DNA from: CAZDSS01 sp964508185
GTDB lineage: Bacteria; Pseudomonadota; Alphaproteobacteria; Sphingomonadales; Govanellaceae
Direction: 5' to 3'
Length of the DNA stretch: 64,000 nt
Assembly: GCA_964508185.1 (NCBI GenBank)
Contig: CAZDSS010000001.1
Location: 19,406-83,405 of the forward strand
Shown here: piece after piece, positions 52,967 through 61,082 of the stretch
Numbering within the stretch: position 1 is the stretch's first letter
Layout: each line of letters starts with the position of its first letter
Program-made: the position numbers and the translations under genes
The notes under the pieces: generated by a model
The model's database searches: none
What the model was told of the DNA's origin: nothing
What the model saw: the letters and a program-made list of their open reading frames with translations, nothing else

Positions 52967-54556
52967 ATGACCTTTTCCATGAGAACGCCCCTCAAGGCTG
53001 CCGTCCTTGGCGTCATCGCCCTGTGCATGACGCTTGCCGGCGCGGCCAATGCGGCAAGCGTCCTCAGACGCGGCACGGCCAGCGAGCCGCCGTCCATCGA
53101 CCCCCATCTGGCGGCGGGCGATTCGTCGTCCGTCATCATCGACGACCTGTTCGTGGGTCTCATGACGTCGGGGCCGAAGGGCGAGCTCGTCTATGGCGTC
53201 GCGGAAAGTCACGAACTGGGGGAAGATGGCGTCACCTACACCTTCAAGCTGCGCCCCGGCCTCAAATGGTCGGACGGCGCCAAGCTTGATTCGAGCGACG
53301 TCGTCTATTCCTTCCGGCGGCTCATGAACCCGGCGACGGCTGCGCGCTATGCGGGCAATTTCTACATGATCCGCAACGCGGCCGAAGTGAACACGGGCAA
53401 GCTTCCGGTGGAGGAGCTCGGGGTGCGCGCCGTCGATCCCCTGACGGTGGAGATCGTCCTCGAGCGACCGACCCCCTATTTCCTCGAGATCCTGCGCTCG
53501 AACGCCGCCGTGGTGGTGCCGCGGCACGCCATCGAAGCCCACGACAAGGCCTGGACCCGCGCCGGCCGCATGGTCAGCAACGGCGCCTATCGTCTCGTGG
53601 AATGGCTGCCCAACACCCTTCTCAAGATGGAGCGCAACCAGCATTACTGGAAGGCGGACCAGGTCAAGATCGACAGCGTGATCTATTATCCGGCGTCCGA
53701 CCTCGGCACCATGCTGAAGCGCTACCAGGCCGGGGAGCTGGACATCATCTTCAACTTCCCGCCGGAGCAGATCGAGGCGGTGCGCGCGAACCTCTCGAAG
53801 GACCTGCGCGTGGTGCCGGACTATGGCCTCTTCTACTGGCTCATGAACGGCAAGACCGCGCCCTTCAACGACCCCCGGGTGCGCAAGGCGCTGGCCATTT
53901 CCATCGACAAGGAAGCGATCACCAAGCGGCTCCTGAAGGATACGGTGGAGCCCGCCTGGGGCGTGGTGCCGACGGGCTTCTCCGAATATGAGAGCCAGGT
54001 CACCGACTACGACAGGATCCCGCTCAAGGAACGTCAGGCCGAGGCGCGCAAGCTGCTGGAGGCTGCGGGCTACGGTCCCAGGAAGCCGCTCGAGTTCGAG
54101 ATCCGCTTCGACAGCCGCGAGGAGCCGCGCCAGATCGCGGTCGCCATGGCCTCCATGTGGTCGGCGATCGGCGTCAAGGCCAAGATGCGCACCAGCGACT
54201 TCCGCTCGCTGACCGCCGACGTCGCCCGCGGCAACTTCCAGATGGCGCGCTACCAGTGGTTCGCGCCGTTCCAGGACCCGGCGACCTTCGTCAACCTGCT
54301 GCGCGGCGATTCCCGCACCAACCATTCGGGCTACGACAATCCGAAGGTGGACGAAATTCTCCAGGCGGCCGACGCCCAGACGGACCAGGCGAAGCGCATG
54401 AAGCTCATGGCGGAAGCGGAAAAGCTCGCCATGGCCGACCATCCCATCATCCCGATCTATTACCCGGTCGCCCGCCGCCTCATCAAACAGCGCGTCGAAG
54501 GCTGGGCCAATTTCCCCGGCGGCAAGGTGAAGTCGGAATACCTGTCGCTCCGGTAA
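52967..54556 (+). CDS. Peptide/nickel-type ABC solute-binding protein (orphan)
   Basis: Periplasmic SBP_bac_5 protein of 529 residues. Start ATG 52967 after GGGAGACAG; signal MRTPLKAAVLGVIALCMTLAGAANAA. Blocks include SVLRRGTASEPPSIDPHLAAGDSS, TYTFKLRPGLKWSDGAKLDSSDVVYSFRRLMNP and FNDPRVRKALAISIDKEAITKRLL. The oppA-like branch. No permease is adjacent; the OppBCDF importer at 30907-34858 lacks a binding protein and may use it. Last gene of the Rieske operon. Confidence 0.93.
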   Translation: MTFSMRTPLKAAVLGVIALCMTLAGAANAASVLRRGTASEPPSIDPHLAAGDSSSVIIDDLFVGLMTSGPKGELVYGVAESHELGEDGVTYTFKLRPGLKWSDGAKLDSSDVVYSFRRLMNPATAARYAGNFYMIRNAAEVNTGKLPVEELGVRAVDPLTVEIVLERPTPYFLEILRSNAAVVVPRHAIEAHDKAWTRAGRMVSNGAYRLVEWLPNTLLKMERNQHYWKADQVKIDSVIYYPASDLGTMLKRYQAGELDIIFNFPPEQIEAVRANLSKDLRVVPDYGLFYWLMNGKTAPFNDPRVRKALAISIDKEAITKRLLKDTVEPAWGVVPTGFSEYESQVTDYDRIPLKERQAEARKLLEAAGYGPRKPLEFEIRFDSREEPRQIAVAMASMWSAIGVKAKMRTSDFRSLTADVARGNFQMARYQWFAPFQDPATFVNLLRGDSRTNHSGYDNPKVDEILQAADAQTDQAKRMKLMAEAEKLAMADHPIIPIYYPVARRLIKQRVEGWANFPGGKVKSEYLSLR

Positions 54557-54586
54557 GCGCATAACATAAGAACGGGCACAGACTTT

Positions 54587-54622
54587 CGGGCGGCCATCGG
54601 TACCGCGGTTCCGGGCCGCCCG
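54587..54622 (+). terminator. Inverted repeat downstream of solute-binding protein
   Basis: CGGGCGGCC and GGGCCGCCCG pair over a 17-base loop, 30 bp past the stop; no T-run, so a weak terminator at best. Confidence 0.4.
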
Positions 54623-54710
54623 GTGGTTATTGGGCCGACGCGCGTTAGGCATGTAAAATACGCCGGACCGTCGCCCGGCGGATCGCAACATTCTCAGTAT
54701 GACGAGAGCC

Positions 54711-55556
54711 TTACTTTTCCTTGCTGTCCGACGTGCGGCTCAGGAAGGTGTGATGCTCGTAATGGTCGGCGCGGTAATAGGTCTCAAGCCGCTCGATGGG
54801 GCGGTGGTTCTTCTCGAACACCAGCATGCGGATGCGCACCAGCGGCGCGCCCACCTGCACCTGGAGGAGGGTCGCAAGATGCCCGTCGGCCAGCGTCGCG
54901 CCGATCACCTGGTCGGCGCCCAGGATGTCGAAGCCCTTGCCTTCGAGGATGGTGATGGTGGGGCTGGTGGTCAGATCCTCGGGCTTGAGGTCAAGCTTGA
55001 TGTCCATGGGGAAGCAGAGCTCGGTGAAGCCCACCGGCTGCTTGTCGACGACGCGGGTGAAGGACGCGCGCAGCACGCTGGCCCCCGCGTCGAGCCGCAG
55101 GTCCTTGGCCACCGCGGGCTCGGCCGGAACCTCGCTGATGGTGATGTTCTCGAGGGTCGAACGCGCGCTCAGGCGGTGCAGCTTGCGGATGAGCTGGTCC
55201 ATGTCGCCGACGTTCGGCGCTTCGGCCAGATCCTCCACCACGAAGGTCCCGCGGCCCTGGATGCGGTCGATGAGTTTTTCCCGAACCAGCATGTCGACCG
55301 CATTGCGAAGGGTGATGCGCGAGACCTGGAACATGGAGCATAGCTCGCTTTCCGACGGCAGCCGTGCCCCCGGCTGGTAGATCCCCGACTGGATCCAGTG
55401 GCGGAGCACCGAATAGACCTGGGCATAGCGCGGGATGTGAAGGTCGGGGTTGAGGGGTGTTGTCGTCGCGGTGTCCATCGATTTTGTTCCAGGCTTGTGG
55501 GCCATAGCGGCTAGATGTCTGGTTTCTCTCGTATTATCACAGGGCCGTTCTACCAT
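54711..55556 (-). CDS. GntR-family transcriptional regulator 2, HutC type
   Basis: Up to 281 residues. HTH region IPRYAQVYSVLRHWIQSGIYQPGARLPSESELCSMFQVSRITLRNAVDMLVREKLIDRIQGRGTFV and a UTRA domain (GFTELCFPMDIKLD, ERLETYYRADHYEH). Start uncertain: ATG 55556, 55505 or 55478, since the conserved part begins at about residue 40 of the longest form and no site has a strong Shine-Dalgarno. A second regulator alongside the one at 3099, it probably controls the Rieske or XdhC gene groups; a near-perfect palindrome lies at 55610 in its promoter region. Confidence 0.88.
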   Translation of the reverse strand: MVERPCDNTRETRHLAAMAHKPGTKSMDTATTTPLNPDLHIPRYAQVYSVLRHWIQSGIYQPGARLPSESELCSMFQVSRITLRNAVDMLVREKLIDRIQGRGTFVVEDLAEAPNVGDMDQLIRKLHRLSARSTLENITISEVPAEPAVAKDLRLDAGASVLRASFTRVVDKQPVGFTELCFPMDIKLDLKPEDLTTSPTITILEGKGFDILGADQVIGATLADGHLATLLQVQVGAPLVRIRMLVFEKNHRPIERLETYYRADHYEHHTFLSRTSDSKEK

Positions 55557-55609
55557 GATAGCGAAAGCTTGCTTGCAAATACAGGCTTCTTATCTTGTAT
55601 GAATGTCGT

Positions 55610-55627
55610 CATAATGTAGGCATTATG
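55610..55627. promoter_or_regulatory. Perfect palindrome CATAATG-N4-CATTATG
   Basis: CATAATGTAGGCATTATG lies between GntR regulator 2 and the divergent small-protein/XdhC genes. A likely operator; the left part resembles TCATAATGTTAA at 49279. Confidence 0.6.
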
Positions 55628-55662
55628 CTACAAATGACTGTTCGCGGTCCCGAAGGAGAAAT

Positions 55663-55983
55663 GTGGTGGACAAGCTCGAAGCCGTAAAGAAAGCCATTGC
55701 CAACATTCCCGGTCCGCGGCCCCAGTTCTTCAGCGATCCGGCGGTGGATCGCCTGCTCGACATGGTGGTCGCCCTTGCCGGTGAAACGGCCGTGCTTTAT
55801 GAAAGACTGGACAGCCTGGAGCGGCTGGTGGAGCAGGCGGGTCTCGTGAAGCGCGCCGACATCGACAGCTTCCAGCCCGACCAGGCGGCGGTCAGCGAGC
55901 GCCTGCGCTGGAACGAGGCGTTCGTCGCGCGGGTGTTCCAGACCGTTGCGGCCAAGGGCCATGGCGAGGGCCGGACGGAATAA
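55663..55983 (+). CDS. Small conserved protein, paralogue of 51682 gene
   Basis: Unrecognised 106-residue protein with GTG start at 55663 or 55666 (CGAAGGAGAA upstream). The core FFSDPAVDRLLDMVVALAGETAVLYERLDSLERLV aligns with the protein at 51682, and the second half SFQPDQAAVSERLRWNEAFVARVF carries the same QP and ER-W positions. The C-terminal ~12 residues are variable. It heads the XdhC gene group; the sharing of a small protein between oxygenase and XdhC loci suggests a common accessory role. Confidence 0.78.
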   Translation: MVDKLEAVKKAIANIPGPRPQFFSDPAVDRLLDMVVALAGETAVLYERLDSLERLVEQAGLVKRADIDSFQPDQAAVSERLRWNEAFVARVFQTVAAKGHGEGRTE

Positions 55984-55998
55984 TCCCCGCGCCCTTCT

Positions 55999-57036
55999 GT
56001 GCAAGGACAGGAATTGGCGGAATTCTCGGCCGAGGATGCGACCTTCCCGCATGATGGCGCGGTGACGCCCGTGGACGACGGCTGGCCGCATCACGGGCTT
56101 GCCGAGGATATCCGCCCGGCCTGGCGCGCGCTGGCCGGGGCGGGGGTGACGGTCGCCACCGCGACCCTCGTCGACTGCGCAGGATCCTCCCCGCGCCCCG
56201 TGGGCAGCCAGCTTCTCGCCACCCGCGACGGCATCGTCGCCGGGCATATCAACAGCGCCACCTGCATCGAAAGCAATCTCGCCGTCATGATGGCGGAAGC
56301 CATCGACCGCGGCCGCGGCGACATGGTGATCTTCGGCGAGGGCAGCCCCTATTTCGATATTCGCCTGCTGTGCGGCGGCAGCGTGGTGATCGCCATCGAC
56401 GTGATCCGGCCCGACGATCCGGCGGCCCGCGATCTCCTGGCCCATGACGCGGCGCGCCGCCCCGCCCTGTGGACCGGCGACCTTGCGACTGGCAGCCATC
56501 AATGCCGGGAGATCGCCGGCGACCTGCCGCGCCGCGCCGCGGAGCGCGACGGCGACCGCTACGTGAAGCTGTACCGCCCCGCTCCGCGCCTCATCGTCAA
56601 TGGCGGCGATCCGGTGGCGCTCGCGCTCGCCCTCCTCGGGGCTGCGAGCGGGTTCGACATGGTGCTCAATCACGGCCGCGGGCCCGAGCGGCCGCCGCGC
56701 GGCTTCACCGGGCAATATCTGCGGCTTGCGGAAGCTGATCTCTTGAAGGCTCTGCCGCCCGATCCCTGGACCGCCGTCGTCTCCACCACCCACGACATCG
56801 AATGCGATCACGCGGTGCTGAAGGACGCGCTGCCGTCCGCCGCCTTCTATGTGGGCTGCCTCGGCAGCAGGCGCCATATTCCGGCCCGACGCGAACTTCT
56901 TGCGGAAGCGGGCGTGCCCCAGCCCGCCATCGACCGCCTCGTCACCCCCGTGGGTCTTGCGATCGGCGCGGCGACCCCGGCGGAGATCGCCATTTCCGTG
57001 CTGGCGGATGTGGTCCGCGTGTGGCGCGGCGCCTGA
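55999..57036 (+). CDS. XdhC-family molybdenum cofactor maturation protein
   Basis: Up to 345 residues. N-terminal XdhC/CoxI domain: LVDCAGSSPRPVGSQLLATRDGIVAGHINSATCIESNLA. C-terminal Rossmann domain: VVSTTHDIECDHAVLKDALPSAAFYVGCLGSRRHI and TPVGLAIGAATPAEIAISVLADVVRVW. XdhC-like proteins bind the molybdenum cofactor and promote its sulfuration and insertion into xanthine-dehydrogenase-family enzymes. The start may be GTG 55999 or TTG 56014, preceded by AAGGACAGG. With mocA at the other end of the cluster it would serve the hydroxylase at 36411-41506. Confidence 0.9.
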   Translation: MQGQELAEFSAEDATFPHDGAVTPVDDGWPHHGLAEDIRPAWRALAGAGVTVATATLVDCAGSSPRPVGSQLLATRDGIVAGHINSATCIESNLAVMMAEAIDRGRGDMVIFGEGSPYFDIRLLCGGSVVIAIDVIRPDDPAARDLLAHDAARRPALWTGDLATGSHQCREIAGDLPRRAAERDGDRYVKLYRPAPRLIVNGGDPVALALALLGAASGFDMVLNHGRGPERPPRGFTGQYLRLAEADLLKALPPDPWTAVVSTTHDIECDHAVLKDALPSAAFYVGCLGSRRHIPARRELLAEAGVPQPAIDRLVTPVGLAIGAATPAEIAISVLADVVRVWRGA

Positions 57037-57132
57037 CTAGGCCTCAAATTACTATCGCAATGGATAACAGACAGGCCGGTGGCGCTTTGCTAGCCTGAAC
57101 GCTCATCATTCTCGAGAAATGCAAGGGGAGAC

Positions 57133-57546
57133 ATGAGCATGGCCTGGACCGGATCGGTGGAAGATCGCCTCGCTATCCGCGAACTCATCGACAGCTACAG
57201 CGACGCCGTCTGCCAGCGCGATGCCGCGGCCTGGGGCGCCACCTGGGCGGAGGACGCGCGCTGGGACCTGCCGCATCTCAACATCGCCGTCGAGGGCCGC
57301 GACAATATCGTCGAGGCCTGGAAGCAGGGCATGGCGCTGTTCCCCTTCGTCTCCATGATGGCGGTGCCGGGCAGGATCGAGATCGAGGGCGACCGCGCGA
57401 CCGTGCGCTGCTACACCTCCGAAGTGGCGCTCACCCAGGACGGCACCGAAATCCGCCCGCGCGGGCAATATGACGACGTCTGCGTCAAGCGCGGCGGCAA
57501 GTGGCTGTTCCTCCACCGCCGCTTCCAGGTGCTGCACGGGGAATGA
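57133..57546 (+). CDS. SnoaL/NTF2-like family protein
   Basis: 137 residues, cone-shaped alpha+beta barrel of the NTF2-like superfamily: EDRLAIRELIDSYSDAVCQRDAAAWGATWAEDARWDLP, then IEIEGDRATVRCYTSEVAL and WLFLHRRFQVLHG. Members include ring-hydroxylating dioxygenase beta-like proteins, isomerases and dehydratases. No catalytic residue can be assigned. ATG 57133 has AGGGGAGAC upstream. The convergent ABM gene begins 6 bp after its stop. Confidence 0.85.
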   Translation: MSMAWTGSVEDRLAIRELIDSYSDAVCQRDAAAWGATWAEDARWDLPHLNIAVEGRDNIVEAWKQGMALFPFVSMMAVPGRIEIEGDRATVRCYTSEVALTQDGTEIRPRGQYDDVCVKRGGKWLFLHRRFQVLHGE

Positions 57547-57552
57547 GCGCGA

Positions 57553-57909
57553 TCAGCGGCCGTTCTTGAGGGTGAAGAAATCGGCGCGCGGCACGCCCTC
57601 ATCGTCATAGACCGGCTCTGCCACGTCGAAGCGGTATTTCTTCACCTCCATGGCCAGGATCGGCACGGAATTGAGATGCGCCCCCATGTCGCGATAGGGC
57701 GCGCCGGTGAAATGGCCGTGGAGCGCCGATTCGTCCGCCCATTCCTCGAACACGTGGACCCGGCCCGGATGCAGCGGGTCGAGCGCCCATGTATAGGCCC
57801 GGCAGCCGGGCTCGGCGAGGGCGGCGTCGATATGGGGCCTGGCGTCGATGATGAGCTTCTCGGCGATGGCCGGATCGAAATCGAGATAGCCGGCGATGAT
57901 GATGGTCAC
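57553..57909 (-). CDS. Antibiotic biosynthesis monooxygenase (ABM)-domain protein
   Basis: 118 residues with the ABM ferredoxin-like fold: IIAGYLDFDPAIAEKLIIDARPHIDAALAEPGCRAYTWALDP and VHVFEEWADESALHGHFTGAPYRDM. Cofactor-free monooxygenases and heme-degrading enzymes share this fold; the EEW and HF elements are typical. Convergent with the NTF2-like gene and probably monocistronic. The right limit of the catabolic cluster. Confidence 0.87.
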   Translation of the reverse strand: MTIIIAGYLDFDPAIAEKLIIDARPHIDAALAEPGCRAYTWALDPLHPGRVHVFEEWADESALHGHFTGAPYRDMGAHLNSVPILAMEVKKYRFDVAEPVYDDEGVPRADFFTLKNGR

Positions 57910-58038
57910 GAAGTGCCTCCCGCGGTCTGGTGAATGTTCTCACCCAAACTTGCCGAGAAACGCCGCCGCGGCAATCTGGCGAAATTGAGGGTTCGGCCAT
58001 CGCGGCCGTTGTGGGGGATCGGAATTCCTGACCGGGAA

Positions 58039-58113
58039 TGGTGGGCGCGGCTGGGTTCGAACCAGCGACCCCTGCGATGTGAACGCAGTGCTCTACCGCT
58101 GAGCTACGCGCCC
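58039..58113 (-). tRNA. tRNA-Val (anticodon CAC)
   Basis: Minus-strand 75-nt cloverleaf with encoded CCA: acceptor GGGCGCG/CGCGCCC, D arm GCTC-AGCGGTA-GAGC, anticodon stem CTGCG/CGCAG with loop TTCACAT (anticodon CAC), T arm GCTGG-TTCGAAC-CCAGC. The flanks 57910-58038 and 58114-58316 hold no gene I can support. The 3' end faces the catabolic cluster. Confidence 0.97.
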
Positions 58114-58316
58114 GCTTCGATGCGGGGCGAACCGTGATCGGGGATGCCCCCGGATTCGCTGGGGCGCAATCTAGCAACCTGTCGCGGCAAGGGCAAGTGT
58201 TCTCCGCACGGCTTTTTGCGATCATGTGCAACGGCCCCTGGCGGCGCCCGCCGGAGCGGTCGCGCGGCCCCGCGATCCCATGCTATGGTGGCCCGAAACG
58301 CAAGGAGATCAGCGGC

Positions 58317-59267
58317 ATGGCGGCGGGTCGTCATTCTCATGATCACGCTCCCGATGCGGGGCTCCACCACGACCATGGCCATGCCCACGGGCATGGCGGC
58401 GGCGCGGATAATCTGCGGCGGGTGCGGCTCGCCTTCTTCCTCACCGCGGGCTTCATGCTGGCGGAGCTCGCGGGCGGCTGGTTCGCCAATTCCCTCGCCC
58501 TCATGGCCGATGCGGGTCACATGCTGGCCGACGCCATGGCGCTGGCGCTCACCTGGGCGGGATTTCACTTGAGCACCCGGCCCAAGGACGCGCGGCGCAC
58601 CTATGGCTACGGCCGCGCCCAGGTGCTGGCGGCCTTCGTGAACGGCCTCGCCCTGTTCGGCGTCGCCGTCTGGATCGTGGTCGAGGCGGTGGCGCGCATG
58701 GAATCGCCCGCCGTGGTCAAGGCCGGCCCCATGCTGGCGGTCGCGGTCTGCGGCCTCGCGGTCAATGCCGTCGTGTTCGCCATCCTCCATCGCGGCGACC
58801 GGCACAACATGAACCTGCGCGGCGCCATCTATCACGTGATGGGGGACATCCTCGGGTCGATCGCGGCGATCGCCGCAGCGCTCATCATCACCTTCACCGG
58901 CTGGATGGCGGCGGACCCCGTGCTGTCGCTGCTGGTGGCGGCGCTCATCTCCTGGGGCGCGTTCGATCTCGTCCGGCGCTCGGCCCATGTGCTCCTTGAA
59001 GGGGTGCCGGACATCGCCGACAGCGTCAGCATCCGCGACAGCCTCATGGCCGCGATCCCCGAGATCGCGGACGTGCATCACATCCATGTATGGTCGCTGA
59101 CGGAGGAGCGTCCGCTGGTCACACTCCATGCGCGGCTGCGCCCCGGGGCCGACGCCGATCCGGCGCTCGCCGCGATCAAGGAACATCTCGCCGAGGAGTT
59201 CCGCCTGGCTCACGCCACGGTGCAGATCGAATACGGCCCCTGTCCCGACGGGCCGATGGCGCCCTAG
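58317..59267 (+). CDS. CDF-family cation efflux protein (CzcD/ZitB-like)
   Basis: Zn/Co/Cd exporter of 316 residues. His-rich N-terminus HSHDHAPDAGLHHDHGHAHGHGG (metal capture), six helices with ALMADAGHMLADAMALALTWAGF carrying the HxxxD site of helix II, and a second such site in YHVMGDILGSIAAIAA of helix V; C-terminal cytoplasmic domain from VPDIADSVSIRDSLM. ATG 58317 follows AAGGAGAT. Overlaps the convergent Bpt gene by 4 bp. Housekeeping metal homeostasis. Confidence 0.93.
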   Translation: MAAGRHSHDHAPDAGLHHDHGHAHGHGGGADNLRRVRLAFFLTAGFMLAELAGGWFANSLALMADAGHMLADAMALALTWAGFHLSTRPKDARRTYGYGRAQVLAAFVNGLALFGVAVWIVVEAVARMESPAVVKAGPMLAVAVCGLAVNAVVFAILHRGDRHNMNLRGAIYHVMGDILGSIAAIAAALIITFTGWMAADPVLSLLVAALISWGAFDLVRRSAHVLLEGVPDIADSVSIRDSLMAAIPEIADVHHIHVWSLTEERPLVTLHARLRPGADADPALAAIKEHLAEEFRLAHATVQIEYGPCPDGPMAP

Positions 59268-60010
59268 CGCTCGATCCGAAGCTCGGCCCAGCCGGCGGGG
59301 GTCAGGCGCTCGAGCGGGGCGAAGCGCGCCTTGTAGGCCATCTTGCGGCTGTTCTCCACCCAGTAGCCGAGATAGACGTATGACTTCTTGCGGGCAAGCG
59401 TCCGCCGCACCTGGTCGAGGATCAGATAGGTGCCGAGGCTCCGCCGCGTCTCCTCCGGCGCGAAGAAGCTGTAGACCATGGAAAGGCCGTCGCTCATCAC
59501 GTCGATGAGGGCGACGGCGAGCAGGCGGCCCTGCAGCCGGTATTCGACGAGATGGGTGTCCACCGGGCTCGACTCGACCATCTCCGCATAATCGACGATG
59601 GACATGTCGGCCATGCCGCCGTCAGGGTGCCGGGCGGCGAGATAGCGCTTCAGAAGATCGTATTGCTCGGCGGTCGCCCAGGGCGGGGTGACGCCGGCGA
59701 CGAGGTCGGCGTTCCGCGCCTCCGTCCGCCGCATGGAGCGGTTCCAGTGGAAGTCCTCGGCCCGGATCCGGACGGAGGTGCAGGCGTTGCAGCCGTCGCA
59801 GGCCGGGCGGTAGGCCACCGACTGGCTGCGCCGGAAGCCTGCCTGGCTCAGGGTTTCGTTCAGCGCCAGGGGATCGCCGCCCGCAAGCTCGGTAAACACC
59901 TTCCGCTCGAGCCGGCCGTCGATATAAGGGCAGGGGCTCGGGCTCGTGACGTAGAATTTGGGAAAGGTGAAAGACTGATCCGTCACGGCAATTCCGGCAG
60001 GCGGCAACAA
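59264..60010 (-). CDS. bpt: Aspartate/glutamate leucyltransferase (Bpt/ATE-type)
   Basis: 248 residues, N-end-rule aminoacyl-tRNA-protein transferase. N-terminal domain with PCPYIDGRLERKVF, and CDGCNACTSVRI, the conserved cysteine pair; C-terminal GNAT-like domain with DVMSDGLSMVYSFFAPEETRRSLGTYLILDQ and YLGYWVENSRKMAYKARFAPLE. It attaches Leu (Bpt) to N-terminal Asp/Glu for ClpS/ClpAP recognition. Confidence 0.93.
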   Translation of the reverse strand: MLPPAGIAVTDQSFTFPKFYVTSPSPCPYIDGRLERKVFTELAGGDPLALNETLSQAGFRRSQSVAYRPACDGCNACTSVRIRAEDFHWNRSMRRTEARNADLVAGVTPPWATAEQYDLLKRYLAARHPDGGMADMSIVDYAEMVESSPVDTHLVEYRLQGRLLAVALIDVMSDGLSMVYSFFAPEETRRSLGTYLILDQVRRTLARKKSYVYLGYWVENSRKMAYKARFAPLERLTPAGWAELRIER

Positions 60011-60090
60011 TCACAAAGAACCCGCCGAAATTATGCCTGATCCCGGCGGCAAAGTCCAAAATGTTTGCCGCCGCTGCGGCCCCGCGCCCG

Positions 60091-60993
60091 TCAGAGGTTC
60101 GGCGGCACCACCGGCGCTTCGCGCAGGAGCAGGATGGTGATGCGGCGGTTCTCGGCCCGTCCCGGCTGGTCGGGCAGCAGCGGGTCGGTGGCCGCCTGGC
60201 CGCGCACGGCGGCGAAGCGGTCTTCGGATACCCCGTGGGCGCGGATCACCCGGCGCGCCGCGTTGGCGCGGTCGGCGGACAGCTCCCAGTTGCTGTAGCC
60301 GTCGGGGCGGGAAAAGTTCTGGGCGTCCGTGTGGCCCGTGATCATCAGCCGGTTGGGCACCCGGCGGATGCGTTCCGCGATCTGGCGCAGGAGGAGCCGC
60401 GCATAGTCATAGAGCTCCGCGGTCGAAGACTTGAACATGGAGCGGTTGTCGCGGTCGATGATCTGGATCTGCAGGCCGTCCTCCGTGATGTCGATCACGA
60501 GGTGATCGGCCAGTTCCGCAAGCTCCGGCAGTTCCTGGATCGCCTGGCGGAGCTCCGCCTCGAGCTCCTCGAACATGAGGTTTTCCTGCTCGGTCAGGGC
60601 CTCCTGCCATTCGACCGGCGGGCGCTCCACCTTCTCGATGCTCACTTCCTCGCCGCGGCCGGTGCTGGTGCCGCTCGCGGTCTCGCTCGGCTTCGGCATG
60701 GTGAGGATGACGGCGCCGCTGTTCATGCTGCCGTCGCGGGACAAGGCCGTGCCGCCGAGCACGCCGCCCGAGCCGGAGGAGCCGCTGCTGCTGGCGCTCG
60801 TCGGCGCGAAATAGTCGGCGAGGCCCTGGCGCTGCTCGTCGGTCGTGACGTTCAGGAGCCAGAGCAGCATGAAGAAGGCCATCATGGCGGTGGTGAAGTC
60901 GGCATAGGCCACCTTCCAGGCGCTGCTGTGGCTGCCGCCCGTGACCTTCTTCACCTTCTTGACAAGGATTGGCCGCTCGTTGTCCTGTGCCAT
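60091..60993 (-). CDS. motB: Flagellar motor stator protein MotB
   Basis: 300 residues. Single TM helix AWKVAYADFTTAMMAFFMLLWLLN with the proton-binding Asp in YADF, a plug/linker, and a C-terminal OmpA-like peptidoglycan-binding domain (MITGHTDAQNF, NWELSADRANAARRVI, GRAENRRITILL). Its partner motA is 1.5 kb away on the other strand, with the threonine dehydratase gene between. Evidence of motility. Confidence 0.95.
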   Translation of the reverse strand: MAQDNERPILVKKVKKVTGGSHSSAWKVAYADFTTAMMAFFMLLWLLNVTTDEQRQGLADYFAPTSASSSGSSGSGGVLGGTALSRDGSMNSGAVILTMPKPSETASGTSTGRGEEVSIEKVERPPVEWQEALTEQENLMFEELEAELRQAIQELPELAELADHLVIDITEDGLQIQIIDRDNRSMFKSSTAELYDYARLLLRQIAERIRRVPNRLMITGHTDAQNFSRPDGYSNWELSADRANAARRVIRAHGVSEDRFAAVRGQAATDPLLPDQPGRAENRRITILLLREAPVVPPNL

Positions 60994-61082
60994 GCCGCCT
61001 CTCTGCCGATCCGGGGCGTCGCCCCTCGGCTGAGGATCATGGGCGGCAAGTGGTTAACGTTGCGTTTGCGAATGGCAATGCG

